DNA from: Paraburkholderia monticola
GTDB taxonomy: Bacteria > Pseudomonadota > Gammaproteobacteria > Burkholderiales > Burkholderiaceae
Length of the DNA: 64,000 bases
Assembly: GCF_001580545.1 (NCBI RefSeq)
Contig: NZ_LRBG01000001.1
Coordinates: forward strand, 186,001 to 250,000
Direction: 5' to 3'
A program made the translations under genes and the position numbers. Positions 25,541 to 34,207 of the stretch are shown in pieces. The notes beneath the pieces were generated by a model. The model searched no databases. It was not told the origin of the DNA and saw only the letters and a program-made list of their open reading frames with translations. Numbering within the stretch: position 1 is the first letter of the stretch; the number at the start of each line of letters is the position of its first letter.

Positions 25541-26251
25541 TCAATCGATGGAGTCGGCTGCATCCGCGGCGCGGATCGCGCGCCGCAGGCGTTCGATGCC
25601 CGCATCGAGCAAGCCGAGACGTTCGAGCGTCAGCACGGTTTCGTCGAAATACCCGCGCGCGGTGCCGAGCGGCCCGCGGCCCGTGCGGATCAGGTGGGCA
25701 ACCTGATCGATGGGATAGCCGCCGATATAGCGCTCGTGCGCGCGATTGACGACGAACGTCAGCGCGCGGATGGGGCGAGCGCCGACGGTCGCTCGGACCC
25801 AGCGCGCGTCATAGGCGCCGGCCAGCATCTCGCGCCGCCACAACAGGCGCAACTCGGCCTCGACCTTGGCGGCATCGATGCGGTGCAGCAGACCGCGACA
25901 CGCACCACCGCGGTCGAGCCCGAGCATCGCGCCGGGCTCTTCGGGCGTGCCGCGGGCGAAGATCATCCGCAGGCAGAAGCCGCGATGCCAGCCGTGTACG
26001 CGGGCAACGTGGCTCTCGGCGACCTCGAGCGCGGGATTCCACATCAACGAGCCGTAGCCGAACACGTGAAGGTCCTGCCCGGCCTCATGAGAGCCGAGCA
26101 ACGCCTGCAGCGTCCGTTCGAGCTCCGCATCGCTACGCAAGATCAGGCCGGCCGGCGGGTCCGCACGCAGCGCGTGCAGCAGCGTGCCCTGCGACAGGTG
26201 TTCGCGCGTCAGCTCGTAGCCGGAAGCCAGCTGTTTCGGATCGCCGGGCAT
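25541..26251 (-). CDS. chaC: ChaC-like gamma-glutamylcyclotransferase (236 aa)
   Basis: The family motif VFGYGSLMWNPALEV is near residue 63; RVHGWHRGFCL, GACRGLLHRI and the WRREMLAGAY segment with its conserved Glu follow. ChaC enzymes split glutathione into 5-oxoproline and Cys-Gly. ATG 26251 was chosen; a TTG at 26281 is the only longer option and neither has a good ribosome-binding site. It is convergent with the LysR and divergent from a GFA-type gene, which may tie it to thiol metabolism. Confidence 0.88.
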   Translation of the reverse strand: MPGDPKQLASGYELTREHLSQGTLLHALRADPPAGLILRSDAELERTLQALLGSHEAGQDLHVFGYGSLMWNPALEVAESHVARVHGWHRGFCLRMIFARGTPEEPGAMLGLDRGGACRGLLHRIDAAKVEAELRLLWRREMLAGAYDARWVRATVGARPIRALTFVVNRAHERYIGGYPIDQVAHLIRTGRGPLGTARGYFDETVLTLERLGLLDAGIERLRRAIRAADAADSID

Positions 26252-26483
26252 GAAATGGAGGTGGTTGCCATGACAGCACAACTGTAGATGCTCAAGGCTC
26301 GCCGGCCAAGCAGGCCGCTGGCAATGCGCTTTTGTTGCGGCTGGAAAGGTCTATGCAGTGAAGGAGCGCCGAGCGCACGAAACGGCATCGGTATCCGCAT
26401 CAGCCGAAGCCGAAGCCGTCCGGATGGCATACTCTGCGCACCCGGCGGCACACCGCTGGATCCATTTGAACCGGAGAAGATCG

Positions 26484-26894
26484 ATGACGACACCCTGGCT
26501 GGGGCACTGCCTCTGTGGCGCGGTGCAATACGAAGCGCGCGGTGATTCGCTCGCGCAACTGATCTGCCATTGCCGCGATTGTCAGCGTGCGTCCGGTTCG
26601 GCGGGATTGCCGGTCGTCGTGGTGAGAGCGGCCGACTTTTCGTTCACAGGCGAAATCAGGCCTTATACGAAGATCGGCGGCAGCGGCATGCCCACGACGC
26701 GCAACTTCTGCGCTCATTGCGGCAGCCTGCTGTTCGCCACGCCGCATCACGCGCCGGACATCGTGACGCTCTATGCCGGCACGCTCGACGAGCCTGCGCG
26801 GTTCAAACCAGAATTCGTTCAGTTTGCGAGCGAGCGGCATCGACTGGACGCCCACCAGCCGGACATCCCCCACCATCCGCGCAGAGCGCCCTGA
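26484..26894 (+). CDS. GFA-type (glutathione-dependent formaldehyde-activating) protein (136 aa)
   Basis: The two zinc-binding blocks are visible: GHCLCGAVQYEA with CHCRDCQRASGSAG, and NFCAHCGSLLF. The fold carries structural and catalytic zinc. Gfa was proposed to speed S-hydroxymethylglutathione formation, but most homologues have no proven role. ATG 26484 follows GGAGAAGATCG. It converges on a second member at 26904; a third is at 55487. Confidence 0.9.
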   Translation: MTTPWLGHCLCGAVQYEARGDSLAQLICHCRDCQRASGSAGLPVVVVRAADFSFTGEIRPYTKIGGSGMPTTRNFCAHCGSLLFATPHHAPDIVTLYAGTLDEPARFKPEFVQFASERHRLDAHQPDIPHHPRRAP

Positions 26895-26903
26895 GCGGCG
26901 CGA

Positions 26904-27311
26904 TCAGAGATGCCGCGTTTCGTCAGGCGGATTGCCCCAGTCGTTGCGCAGCCCATCCCGATAGGTCACGGGCGCATTCAGCGCCGCGTCGAGATCGAGT
27001 TCATCGAGGCACATGATGTTCACGTTGATATACGGATACCCCGTGCCGTTGGGCATATCGATGCGATCGAATACGTGCACCCCACAGCGTTTGCAGAACG
27101 GGTGATGCGCGACCGGATTGTCGCCCTGATATTCGGCGAGCGCGGTTTCTTCGCTGAGTAGACGAAAGTCCTCGCGGCGAACCTGCACGTGCCAGAAGCG
27201 CAGCCTGCTGCAGTAGCTGCAATTGCATTTCGACGTGCCCTGGTCGAAATCGATGCGAGCTTCGAACTTCACGAGTTGGCAATGGCAGCTTCCGCGGTAC
27301 GTGCGCAGCAT
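26904..27311 (-). CDS. GFA-type zinc protein (135 aa)
   Basis: The product begins MLRTYRGSCHCQLVKFEARI and has CNCSYCSRLRFW and FCKRCGVHVF, the family zinc ligands. ATG 27311 follows CGGAGAACCCC. It ends ten bases from the convergent GFA-type gene at 26484, yet the two proteins are diverged, so they are not a recent tandem copy. A catalytic role with glutathione adducts is possible but unproven. Confidence 0.9.
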   Translation of the reverse strand: MLRTYRGSCHCQLVKFEARIDFDQGTSKCNCSYCSRLRFWHVQVRREDFRLLSEETALAEYQGDNPVAHHPFCKRCGVHVFDRIDMPNGTGYPYINVNIMCLDELDLDAALNAPVTYRDGLRNDWGNPPDETRHL

Positions 27312-27350
27312 GGGGTTCTCCGAGGTTGAGGGGGCACGGCACAACGGCAA

Positions 27351-27611
27351 TTATGGACGGCACGACTTCGTGCTGCCAACGCACGAGCCGTCGCAACCGT
27401 CGCAGTAATGGCGGTCGCGCACCGCGCGATCCACCCGCCAGACGTTCGCGGCGGCCGGCGCGGCCGTACCCGCCGAGCGCCCGTTTTCCCATGCGTGAAA
27501 CGTCGGCTCGCCCGCCTTGGCGCGGCGGATCGCTTCGTCGATGCCCGCTTCGCCGAACGCCGCGATCTCCGGCATCGGATGCCCGGCCGGCTTGCGCACT
27601 CGCATGTCCAT
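27351..27611 (-). CDS. Small protein with C-terminal Cys cluster (86 aa)
   Basis: ATG 27611 follows GGGAGCGG with good spacing. The product begins MDMRVRKPAGHPMPEIAAFG and has a GEAGIDEAIRRAKAGEPTFHAWENG stretch. The end, HYCDGCDGSCVGSTKSC, has five Cys in 15 residues and may bind a metal. It is upstream of and in line with the GFA-type gene at 26904 (39 bases away), so the two may be co-transcribed. I do not recognise the family. Confidence 0.6.
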   Translation of the reverse strand: MDMRVRKPAGHPMPEIAAFGEAGIDEAIRRAKAGEPTFHAWENGRSAGTAAPAAANVWRVDRAVRDRHYCDGCDGSCVGSTKSCRP

Positions 27612-27667
27612 TCATCCGCTCCCGAAAAAAATGCCTGTTCGCTATCTCTTAAAAACCATGTAGGATA

Positions 27668-27683
27668 CTGTATATCCATACAG
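27668..27683 (+). promoter_or_regulatory. LexA box upstream of imuA
   Basis: CTGTATATCCATACAG matches the LexA consensus CTGT-N8-ACAG exactly. It lies 12 bases before the imuA ATG, so LexA would block transcription of imuA-imuB-dnaE2 until DNA damage. Confidence 0.9.
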
Positions 27684-27695
27684 GTATTTTCGCAA

Positions 27696-28403
27696 ATGAC
27701 AGCCGCCCTGCCCGCACCGGAAGCCATTCACCCGTCCCTGTGGCGGGCGTCCCAGCTTGGCGCGGGCCGCGGCCGCAGCATCGATACCGGCTATCCGGCC
27801 CTGTCGGCGGAATTGCCCGGCGGCGGCTGGCCGCTCGGCGCGCTGGTCGATCTGCTCGTGCAGCAGGCCGGCGTCGGCGAGCTGAGGCTATTGCGGCCGG
27901 CGCTCAGCGCCGTCGGCGAGCGTCCGGTCGCCTTCGTGCAGCCGCCGCACACGCCGGACGGCCTCGGGCTCAGCTACATCGGCCTGTCGTTGCAGCAGGT
28001 GCTGCGCATCAATGCGCCGAAAACCGCCGACGCGCTATGGTCCGCCGAGCAGATCCTGCGCGCCGGCAGTTGCGGCGCGCTGATCTTCTGGGCGCAGTAC
28101 GCGCAGGCGTCGTCGCTGCGCCGTCTGCATCTGGCCGCGCAGTCGTCGGAGACGCTTTTCATCATGGTGCGGCCGCTCGCCACCGCGCAGGACGCCTCGC
28201 CCGCGCTGCTGCGGCTCGCGCTCAGGCCCTCGGCCGAAGGCCTCACCATCGACATCGTGAAACGACGAGGGCCCGCTCGCGCAGAGCCCCTGTCGATTCC
28301 CCTTCAACCCCCCCCCGTTCTGCTTTCCCGACATGCGCGTCTTTCTCGCCGTTCATCTGCCAAAGTTGCCGCTCGAGGTGTTCAGACCGAAGTGGTCGCC
28401 TGA
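27696..28403 (+). CDS. imuA: ImuA, SOS mutagenesis protein (235 aa)
   Basis: The N-terminal part is a RecA/SulA-like fragment: LWRASQLGAGRGRSIDTGYPALSAELPGGGWPLGALVDLLVQQAGVGELRLL, typical of ImuA in proteobacteria. The C-terminal 40 residues are basic and look different. The gene overlaps imuB by 71 bases in another frame, so the end of ImuA is encoded within the imuB start. Its LexA box is 12 bases upstream. ImuA works with ImuB and DnaE2 in damage-induced mutagenesis. Confidence 0.92.
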   Translation: MTAALPAPEAIHPSLWRASQLGAGRGRSIDTGYPALSAELPGGGWPLGALVDLLVQQAGVGELRLLRPALSAVGERPVAFVQPPHTPDGLGLSYIGLSLQQVLRINAPKTADALWSAEQILRAGSCGALIFWAQYAQASSLRRLHLAAQSSETLFIMVRPLATAQDASPALLRLALRPSAEGLTIDIVKRRGPARAEPLSIPLQPPPVLLSRHARLSRRSSAKVAARGVQTEVVA

Positions 28404-29802
28404 GCCCGCGCATGGCTGCGCGGTGCTGGAGAAAGACAAGGTGGTCATGGCCGATCCCGCCGCGCGCTCGGCGGGCGTGCGGCCCGGCATGAAGCGCGGG
28501 GGCGTGCTGACGCTCTCGCCGGACACGGAGATGTTCGAGCGCGATAGCGGCCGCGAGGCGGCGGCCCATCGCGAGGTGGGCGTCGCGTTGATGCGCTTCT
28601 CGCCCGAAGTCGCGCTGCTCGAGGAGGCGACGGTCGTGGTCGAGATCGGTGCGAGTCTGCGGCTCTTCGGCGGCCTGCTCGCGCTGTGCCGCGACGCGAA
28701 AGCCATCCTCGCCGCGCTCGGCTTCACCGCGCGCATCAGCGCCGCGCCGACCGGCCAGGGCGCGTGGCTGCTCGCGAAATATGGCAACCGGCGGGTGCTG
28801 AAGCTCGCGTCGCTCGAACAGCGCCTCGCTGCGCTGCCGATGCTCGCCGTGCCCGAAGTCCGCCCGTTCGCCGACTGGTTCACGGGCCTCGGATGCGAGC
28901 GCATCGCCGATCTGCGCCGCCTGCCCCGCGCCGGCTTGCAGCGCCGCTGCGGCGAACATCTGCTCGACTCGCTCGACCGCGCGTTCGGGACCGCGCCCGA
29001 ACTGTTCGACTGGCTCGAGCTGCCACCCACGTTCAGCGCGCGCATCGAGATGCCCGACCGGCTCGAACACGCGGATGGCGCGGTGTTCGGCGCGCAGCGG
29101 CTGGTCGTGCAACTGTGCGGCTGGCTGTGCGCGAAACAGCTCGCGCTCACCGGCATTCGCCTGTCGCTCGAACACGAACGCGGCCGCAATGCGATCGAGC
29201 CGACCACGATCGACATCGCACTCGGCGAGCCCACCTGGCGCGAGGAACATCTGATGCGCCTGCTGAAAGAGCGGCTGCATCGTATCGAGCTCGCCGCGCC
29301 CGTGATCGCGTTGCGGCTCGATGCATCGAACGTCGAGTCGGCCGCGCCCGCGTCCGACACGCTGTTTCCCGAACCGGGCGGCTCGAAGGAGGACCACGAG
29401 CGCCTGCTCGAACTGCTGGTCGCGCGGCTCGGCGAGCAGAACGTGCTGAAGCCCGCGCCGAGCGCCGATCATCGTCCGGAGATTGCGAACCGCTGGCTGC
29501 CGGTGTCGCAGCCGATCAGACCCGCAGCGCTGCCGCAGAATCTGCCGCGCCCGACGTGGATGCTCGACACGCCCGTGCGTCTGCTGATGCGCCAGCACCG
29601 CCCGTTCTATGGCTCGCCGTTACGGATGGTGTCGCCGGGCGAGCGCATCGAGAGCGGCTGGTTCGACGGCGAGCTCGTCACGCGCGACTACTTCGTCGCG
29701 CAGGCGGACGACCAGAGCTGCTACTGGATCTACCGCGAACGCGTGAGCAGCCGCGACGCGGAAGAAGAGCAACGCTGGTTCCTGCATGGCCTGTTCGGCT
29801 GA
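28333..29802 (+). CDS. imuB: ImuB, catalytically inactive Y-family polymerase (489 aa)
   Basis: The start MRVFLAVHLPKLPLEVFRPKW replaces the canonical VDCDAFFASVE-type catalytic start of Y-family polymerases, so the active-site Asp is missing, as known for ImuB. Later segments (ADPAARSAGVRPGMKRG, EVALLEEATVVVEIGASLRLFGG, LTGIRLSLEHERGRN) follow the ImuB pattern. ImuB is thought to act as an adaptor that recruits DnaE2 to the sliding clamp. It ends 19 bases before dnaE2. Confidence 0.93.
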   Translation: MRVFLAVHLPKLPLEVFRPKWSPEPAHGCAVLEKDKVVMADPAARSAGVRPGMKRGGVLTLSPDTEMFERDSGREAAAHREVGVALMRFSPEVALLEEATVVVEIGASLRLFGGLLALCRDAKAILAALGFTARISAAPTGQGAWLLAKYGNRRVLKLASLEQRLAALPMLAVPEVRPFADWFTGLGCERIADLRRLPRAGLQRRCGEHLLDSLDRAFGTAPELFDWLELPPTFSARIEMPDRLEHADGAVFGAQRLVVQLCGWLCAKQLALTGIRLSLEHERGRNAIEPTTIDIALGEPTWREEHLMRLLKERLHRIELAAPVIALRLDASNVESAAPASDTLFPEPGGSKEDHERLLELLVARLGEQNVLKPAPSADHRPEIANRWLPVSQPIRPAALPQNLPRPTWMLDTPVRLLMRQHRPFYGSPLRMVSPGERIESGWFDGELVTRDYFVAQADDQSCYWIYRERVSSRDAEEEQRWFLHGLFG

Positions 29803-29821
29803 CAGGCGCGGATGAGCGGCC

Positions 29822-32800
29822 ATGGACACCCCCTTCACGATGCTGCCGGCGTACGCCGAGCTGTTCTGCTTTTCCAACTTCACGTTTCTGCGCGGCGCCT
29901 CGCACGCTGAGGAACTGGCCGGGCGGGCCGCGCAACTCGGCTACTCCGCGCTCGCGATCACCGACGAGTGCTCGCTCGCGGGCGTCGTGCGCGCGCATGT
30001 CGCGGCGAAGCAGGCACAGCTGCCGTTCATCGTCGGCGCGTATTTCCGGCTCGTCAACGCCGATGGTTCGCCGGCCTTCGGCCTGATCCTGCTCGCCCGC
30101 AACCGCAACGGCTACGGCAACCTGTCCGAGCTCATCACGCTGGCGCGCATGCGCGCGCCCAAGGGCGAATACCGGCTCACGCCGCAGGATCTGTCGCGGC
30201 CGGAGAAGGACTCTCGCCATCTGCTCGGCATGCCCGACTGCCTCGCGATCCTCGTGCCGGATTTCCCGGCCAGCGAAGACGCGCTCGACGCGCAGGTCGA
30301 ATGGCTCGACGACACGTTCACCGGCCGCGCATGGGTCGGCCTCGTGCTGCATCAGCGCGCGATGGACGACCTGCATCGCGGCGCGGTCGAGTTCGTCGCG
30401 AAGAGGCGGGATGTACCCGTCGTCGCGCTTGGCGAAGTCGTGATGCACGTGCGCTCGCGCAAGCCGCTGCAGGACACGATGACCGCGATCCGGGTCGGCA
30501 AACCGGTCCATGAGTGCGGCTACGATCTCGCGCCGAACGCCGAGCAGCATCTGCGCTCGCGCTTGCGGCTCGCCAACCTGTACCCGGACGACGCGCTGGC
30601 CGCGACGGTCGACATCATGAGCCGCTGCACGTTTTCGCTCGACGAACTGCGCTACGAGTATCCGGACGAGCTGGTGCCGGCGGGCCATACGCCGGCCTCG
30701 TATCTTCGCCAGGAGACCTACATCGGCGCGCAGCGGCGTTTTCCGTCGGGAATTCCGCATCACGTGCAGCAGCAGATCGAGCACGAACTCGAACTGATCG
30801 CGGACCTGCAGTACGAGCCGTATTTCCTGACGGTTTATGACATCGTCCGCTTCGCGCGCGGCCAGCACATTCTGTGTCAGGGGCGCGGCTCGGCCGCGAA
30901 CTCGGCGGTCTGCTACTGCCTCGGCGTGACCGAGGTGGACCCCGCGCGCGGCAACATGCTGTTCGAGCGCTTCATCAGCAAGGAGCGCGGCGAGCCGCCC
31001 GATATCGACGTCGACTTCGAGCACCAGCGGCGCGAAGAAGTGATCCAGTACATCTATCGCAAGTACGGCCGCGACCGGGCCGCGATCGCGGCGGCGGTGT
31101 CGACCTATCGTCCGCGCGGGGCGCTGCGCGAAACCGGCAAGGCGCTCGGCGTCGATCCGCAGATCGTCGATGCGGTCGCGAAGTCGCATCAGTGGTTCGA
31201 TACCAGCCAGGGTCTGCTCGCGCGCTTCGCGGAATCCGGCCTCGATCCGGACAAGCCCCTGATTCAGGCATGGGCGAAGCTCGCCTCGCAACTGCTGGGT
31301 TTTCCGCGCCACCTGTCGCAGCATTCGGGCGGCTTCGTGATCAGCCGCGGCAAGCTCACGCGGCTCGTGCCGGTGGAAAACGCCGCGATGGCGGACCGTT
31401 CGGTGATCGAGTGGGACAAGGACGATCTCGAATCATTAGGCTTGCTCAAGGTCGACGTGCTCGCGCTCGGCATGCTGTCGGCGATCCGGCGCACGCTCGA
31501 CCTCGTTTCGGAGCAGCGCGGCGAGCGCTTCGAGATGCAGGACATTCCCGCCGAGGATGAGGCGACCTACGCGATGATTTCGGCCGCCGATACGGTCGGC
31601 GTATTCCAGATCGAATCGCGCGCGCAGATGAGCATGCTGCCGCGCATGCGGCCCGAGAAGTTCTACGACCTCGTCATCGAAGTCGCGATCGTGCGGCCGG
31701 GTCCGATTCAGGGTGGCGCCGTGCATCCGTACCTGCAGCGCCGCCAGGGCTTCGAGCCGGTGACCTTTCCGAGCGAGGACTTGAAGATCGCGCTGGGCCG
31801 CACGCTCGGCGTGCCGATCTTCCAGGAGCAGGTGATGCAGGTGGCGATTCTCGCGGCCGGCTTCACGGCCGGCGAAGCCGACCAGCTGCGGCGCGCGATG
31901 GCTGCCTGGAAACGCAAGGGCGGACTCGAAAAATACTACGACCGCATCGTGCTCGGCATGCAGGAGCGCGGCTACGACCAGGCCTTCGCGGAGGCGATCT
32001 TCGAGCAGATCAAAGGCTTCGGCGAATATGGCTTCCCCGAAAGTCACGCGGCCAGTTTCGCGTTGCTCGTCTACGCGAGCAGCTGGCTCAAGTGTCACGA
32101 ACCCGAGGCCTTTCTCGCCGCGATGCTGAACAGCCAGCCGATGGGCTTCTATTCGCCGTCGCAACTGGTTCAGGATGCGCAGCGGCATGGCGTCAAGGTG
32201 TTGCCGGTCGATGTGACGGTGAGCGGCTGGGATTCCTCGCTCGAACCTCGTGCCAACGCGCCGCGCCCCGCCGTGCGGCTCGGTCTTTCGCTGCTGCGCG
32301 GCATGAAGGACGGCGCAGCCGAACGGATCGAGAACGCGCGCGCGGTGCGTGCGTTCGCGAGCGTCAACGATCTCGCGCGCCGCGCGCAGCTCGATCGCAA
32401 AGACCTGCATGCGCTCGCGCAGGCCAATGCGTTGGCCGCGCTCGCGGGAAACCGCCGCGAAGCGCTGTGGCAGTCGGTCGTCGCGGTGCCGGACAAGGAT
32501 ATGCTCGCGGCCGCGGCGACTCAGGACGAAACACCCGAGCTGGGCGCGCCGAGCGAAGCGAACGACATCGTGGCGGACTATCGCTCGCTCGGCCTGACGC
32601 TCAACCGCCATCCGCTGGAACTGCTCAGGCCGCAGTTGCTCGCGAACCGGCTGATGCCGGCCTCGACGCTGCGGACCTATCGCGACGGCCGGCTCGCGCG
32701 CGCCTGTGGACTGGTGACGGTGCGTCAGCGTCCCGGCACGGCCAAGGGCGTCGTGTTCGTCACGCTCGAAGACGAGACCGGCAACGTCAACGTGATCATC

Positions 32801-32971
32801 TGGCCGGCCCTGCTCGACAAGCAGCGCAAGGAGGCGCTCGGCGCCGCGCTGCTCGCCGTGTACGGCACATGGCAATGCCAGGGAGAAGTCCGGCACCTCG
32901 TGGCGCAGCGCCTCGTCGACATGTCTCATCTGCTGGGCGAATTGCAGACGACGAGCCGGGACTTCTGCTGA
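29822..32971 (+). CDS. dnaE2: Error-prone DNA polymerase DnaE2 (1049 aa)
   Basis: This is an alpha-type C-family polymerase with an N-terminal PHP domain (YAELFCFSNFTFLRGASHAEELAGRAAQLGYSALAITDE). Catalytic motifs include PPDIDVDFEHQRREEVIQYIYRKYGR, SQHSGGFVIS and GFGEYGFPESHAASFALLVYASSWLKCHEPEAF. The C-terminal OB-like domain is present (ARACGLVTVRQRPGTAKGVVFVTLED). Length agrees with DnaE2, which is shorter than DnaE1. It is the last gene of the LexA-controlled cassette. ATG 29822 is used; ATG 29840 is an alternative. Confidence 0.95.
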   Translation: MDTPFTMLPAYAELFCFSNFTFLRGASHAEELAGRAAQLGYSALAITDECSLAGVVRAHVAAKQAQLPFIVGAYFRLVNADGSPAFGLILLARNRNGYGNLSELITLARMRAPKGEYRLTPQDLSRPEKDSRHLLGMPDCLAILVPDFPASEDALDAQVEWLDDTFTGRAWVGLVLHQRAMDDLHRGAVEFVAKRRDVPVVALGEVVMHVRSRKPLQDTMTAIRVGKPVHECGYDLAPNAEQHLRSRLRLANLYPDDALAATVDIMSRCTFSLDELRYEYPDELVPAGHTPASYLRQETYIGAQRRFPSGIPHHVQQQIEHELELIADLQYEPYFLTVYDIVRFARGQHILCQGRGSAANSAVCYCLGVTEVDPARGNMLFERFISKERGEPPDIDVDFEHQRREEVIQYIYRKYGRDRAAIAAAVSTYRPRGALRETGKALGVDPQIVDAVAKSHQWFDTSQGLLARFAESGLDPDKPLIQAWAKLASQLLGFPRHLSQHSGGFVISRGKLTRLVPVENAAMADRSVIEWDKDDLESLGLLKVDVLALGMLSAIRRTLDLVSEQRGERFEMQDIPAEDEATYAMISAADTVGVFQIESRAQMSMLPRMRPEKFYDLVIEVAIVRPGPIQGGAVHPYLQRRQGFEPVTFPSEDLKIALGRTLGVPIFQEQVMQVAILAAGFTAGEADQLRRAMAAWKRKGGLEKYYDRIVLGMQERGYDQAFAEAIFEQIKGFGEYGFPESHAASFALLVYASSWLKCHEPEAFLAAMLNSQPMGFYSPSQLVQDAQRHGVKVLPVDVTVSGWDSSLEPRANAPRPAVRLGLSLLRGMKDGAAERIENARAVRAFASVNDLARRAQLDRKDLHALAQANALAALAGNRREALWQSVVAVPDKDMLAAAATQDETPELGAPSEANDIVADYRSLGLTLNRHPLELLRPQLLANRLMPASTLRTYRDGRLARACGLVTVRQRPGTAKGVVFVTLEDETGNVNVIIWPALLDKQRKEALGAALLAVYGTWQCQGEVRHLVAQRLVDMSHLLGELQTTSRDFC

Positions 32972-33022
32972 GCGGATCGCGTATATAAATGCGTATCATT
33001 GGAACAGCCAACGGAGACGTCC

Positions 33023-33982
33023 ATGTGCTATTCGGCTCAGATTCTGGCGGACTACCGCCGCTATGTCCGTATGTTCGGCGCGCAGATGAGCCTTCACGAA
33101 TTCGCGCGGCTTTTCTTCGAACGTGCAGAAGATAGTCAGGCCAAAATTCCCAAAGCGATGGAAGACGCCTTCGCGCAACCGCAGTCCGACGCGGAACGGG
33201 CCGTCTGGGCGCTGATCGAGCGCTTCAGATCGCAGCAGGCGGTGAAGCTCGAACAGGAACTGTTCAAACAGCGCACCCGCTTCGCCGACGCCGAGCGCTC
33301 GCTGCAAAGCAAGCTCACCAAGGCGGCCAGCGAGAGCAAGCGGATCGCGCAGGACAAGATCGAGCGCACGCTCGAGCGGCTCGAAGACCTCCGGCGCAGC
33401 GACCCCAAAGCCGCCGACTCGCGCATCTTCCCCGCCTACTACGCGCCGGTGATGGTGATGGAAAACGGCCATCGCGTCGTCAAGCCGATGCGCTATCAGT
33501 GCCGCCTCGCCGGCAAGCCCGCCTCGTACGACACCCGCTATCCCGGCACCTACAACGCCCGGCGAGACAGTCTCGAAGGCTTCTGGAAAACGCTGTTCGG
33601 CTATTCGCATGGACTCGTGCTCGCGAGCGCCTTCTATGAGAACGTGTCGCGCGCGCAGATGGAAGGCCGTGAGCTCGCGCCCGGCGAGAAGGATGAAAAC
33701 GTCCGGCTCGAATTCAGGCCCAACCCGCCGCACGACATGCTGGTCGCGTGCTTGTGGTCCCGTTGGAGCGGCAAGGACGAAGCGGATTTATTGTCGTTCG
33801 CGGCGATCACCGACGAGCCGCCACCCGAGGTCGCCGCGGCCGGGCATGATCGCTGCATCATTCCCATCAAGCTCGAGCATATCGACGCGTGGCTGAATCC
33901 CGATCCGCACGATCTGGGCGCGTTGTACGCGATTCTCGACGATCGGGATCGGCCGTTTTACGAGCATCGGATCGCGGCGTGA
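33023..33982 (+). CDS. SRAP-family abasic-site response protein, long coiled-coil variant (319 aa)
   Basis: The mature start MCYSAQ gives Cys2, the residue that forms the thiazolidine bond to abasic sites. PGTYNARRDSLE gives the Asn and Arg pocket, FYENV the Glu and AAGHDRCIIPI the His. Unlike the 220-residue YedK type, there is an insertion at residues about 60-150 with a strong coiled-coil pattern (EQELFKQRTRFADAERSLQSKLTKAASESKRIAQDKIERTLERLEDL). It follows dnaE2 by 51 bases, fitting SOS repair. The start is fixed by CGGAGACGTCC and Cys2. Confidence 0.9.
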   Translation: MCYSAQILADYRRYVRMFGAQMSLHEFARLFFERAEDSQAKIPKAMEDAFAQPQSDAERAVWALIERFRSQQAVKLEQELFKQRTRFADAERSLQSKLTKAASESKRIAQDKIERTLERLEDLRRSDPKAADSRIFPAYYAPVMVMENGHRVVKPMRYQCRLAGKPASYDTRYPGTYNARRDSLEGFWKTLFGYSHGLVLASAFYENVSRAQMEGRELAPGEKDENVRLEFRPNPPHDMLVACLWSRWSGKDEADLLSFAAITDEPPPEVAAAGHDRCIIPIKLEHIDAWLNPDPHDLGALYAILDDRDRPFYEHRIAA

Positions 33983-34022
33983 AGGCGCCGGTTCATGGGC
34001 TTGTCACGCCCCCGGATCATCC

Positions 34023-34050
34023 TTGCAATCTCAGCGCAGTAACGTATTCT
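34023..34050 (+). promoter_or_regulatory. Possible sigma-70 promoter before the phosphoketolase gene
   Basis: TTGCAA (34023-34028) and TATTCT (34045-34050) are separated by 16 bases. The leader to the phosphoketolase ATG would be about 150 bases. This is a plausible but not strong match. Confidence 0.35.
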
Positions 34051-34207
34051 GCCTAATTGAATGTTGATCGGCTGACGAAACATCCCTCGCTGTAGAGGTC
34101 CGCCAACAGGCGCGACTCGGACCCCATCACTCATCGCAGCGCCTGCGCAGCGCACCCGACTCGCTCCACACCCTCGGGTTCCGGCTGCACGCACAGGAGA
34201 CGTCGGT

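Noticed and set aside
29678..31324. 548-codon minus-strand frame opposite dnaE2
   Set aside because: Antisense shadow; dnaE2 on the plus strand has all catalytic motifs.
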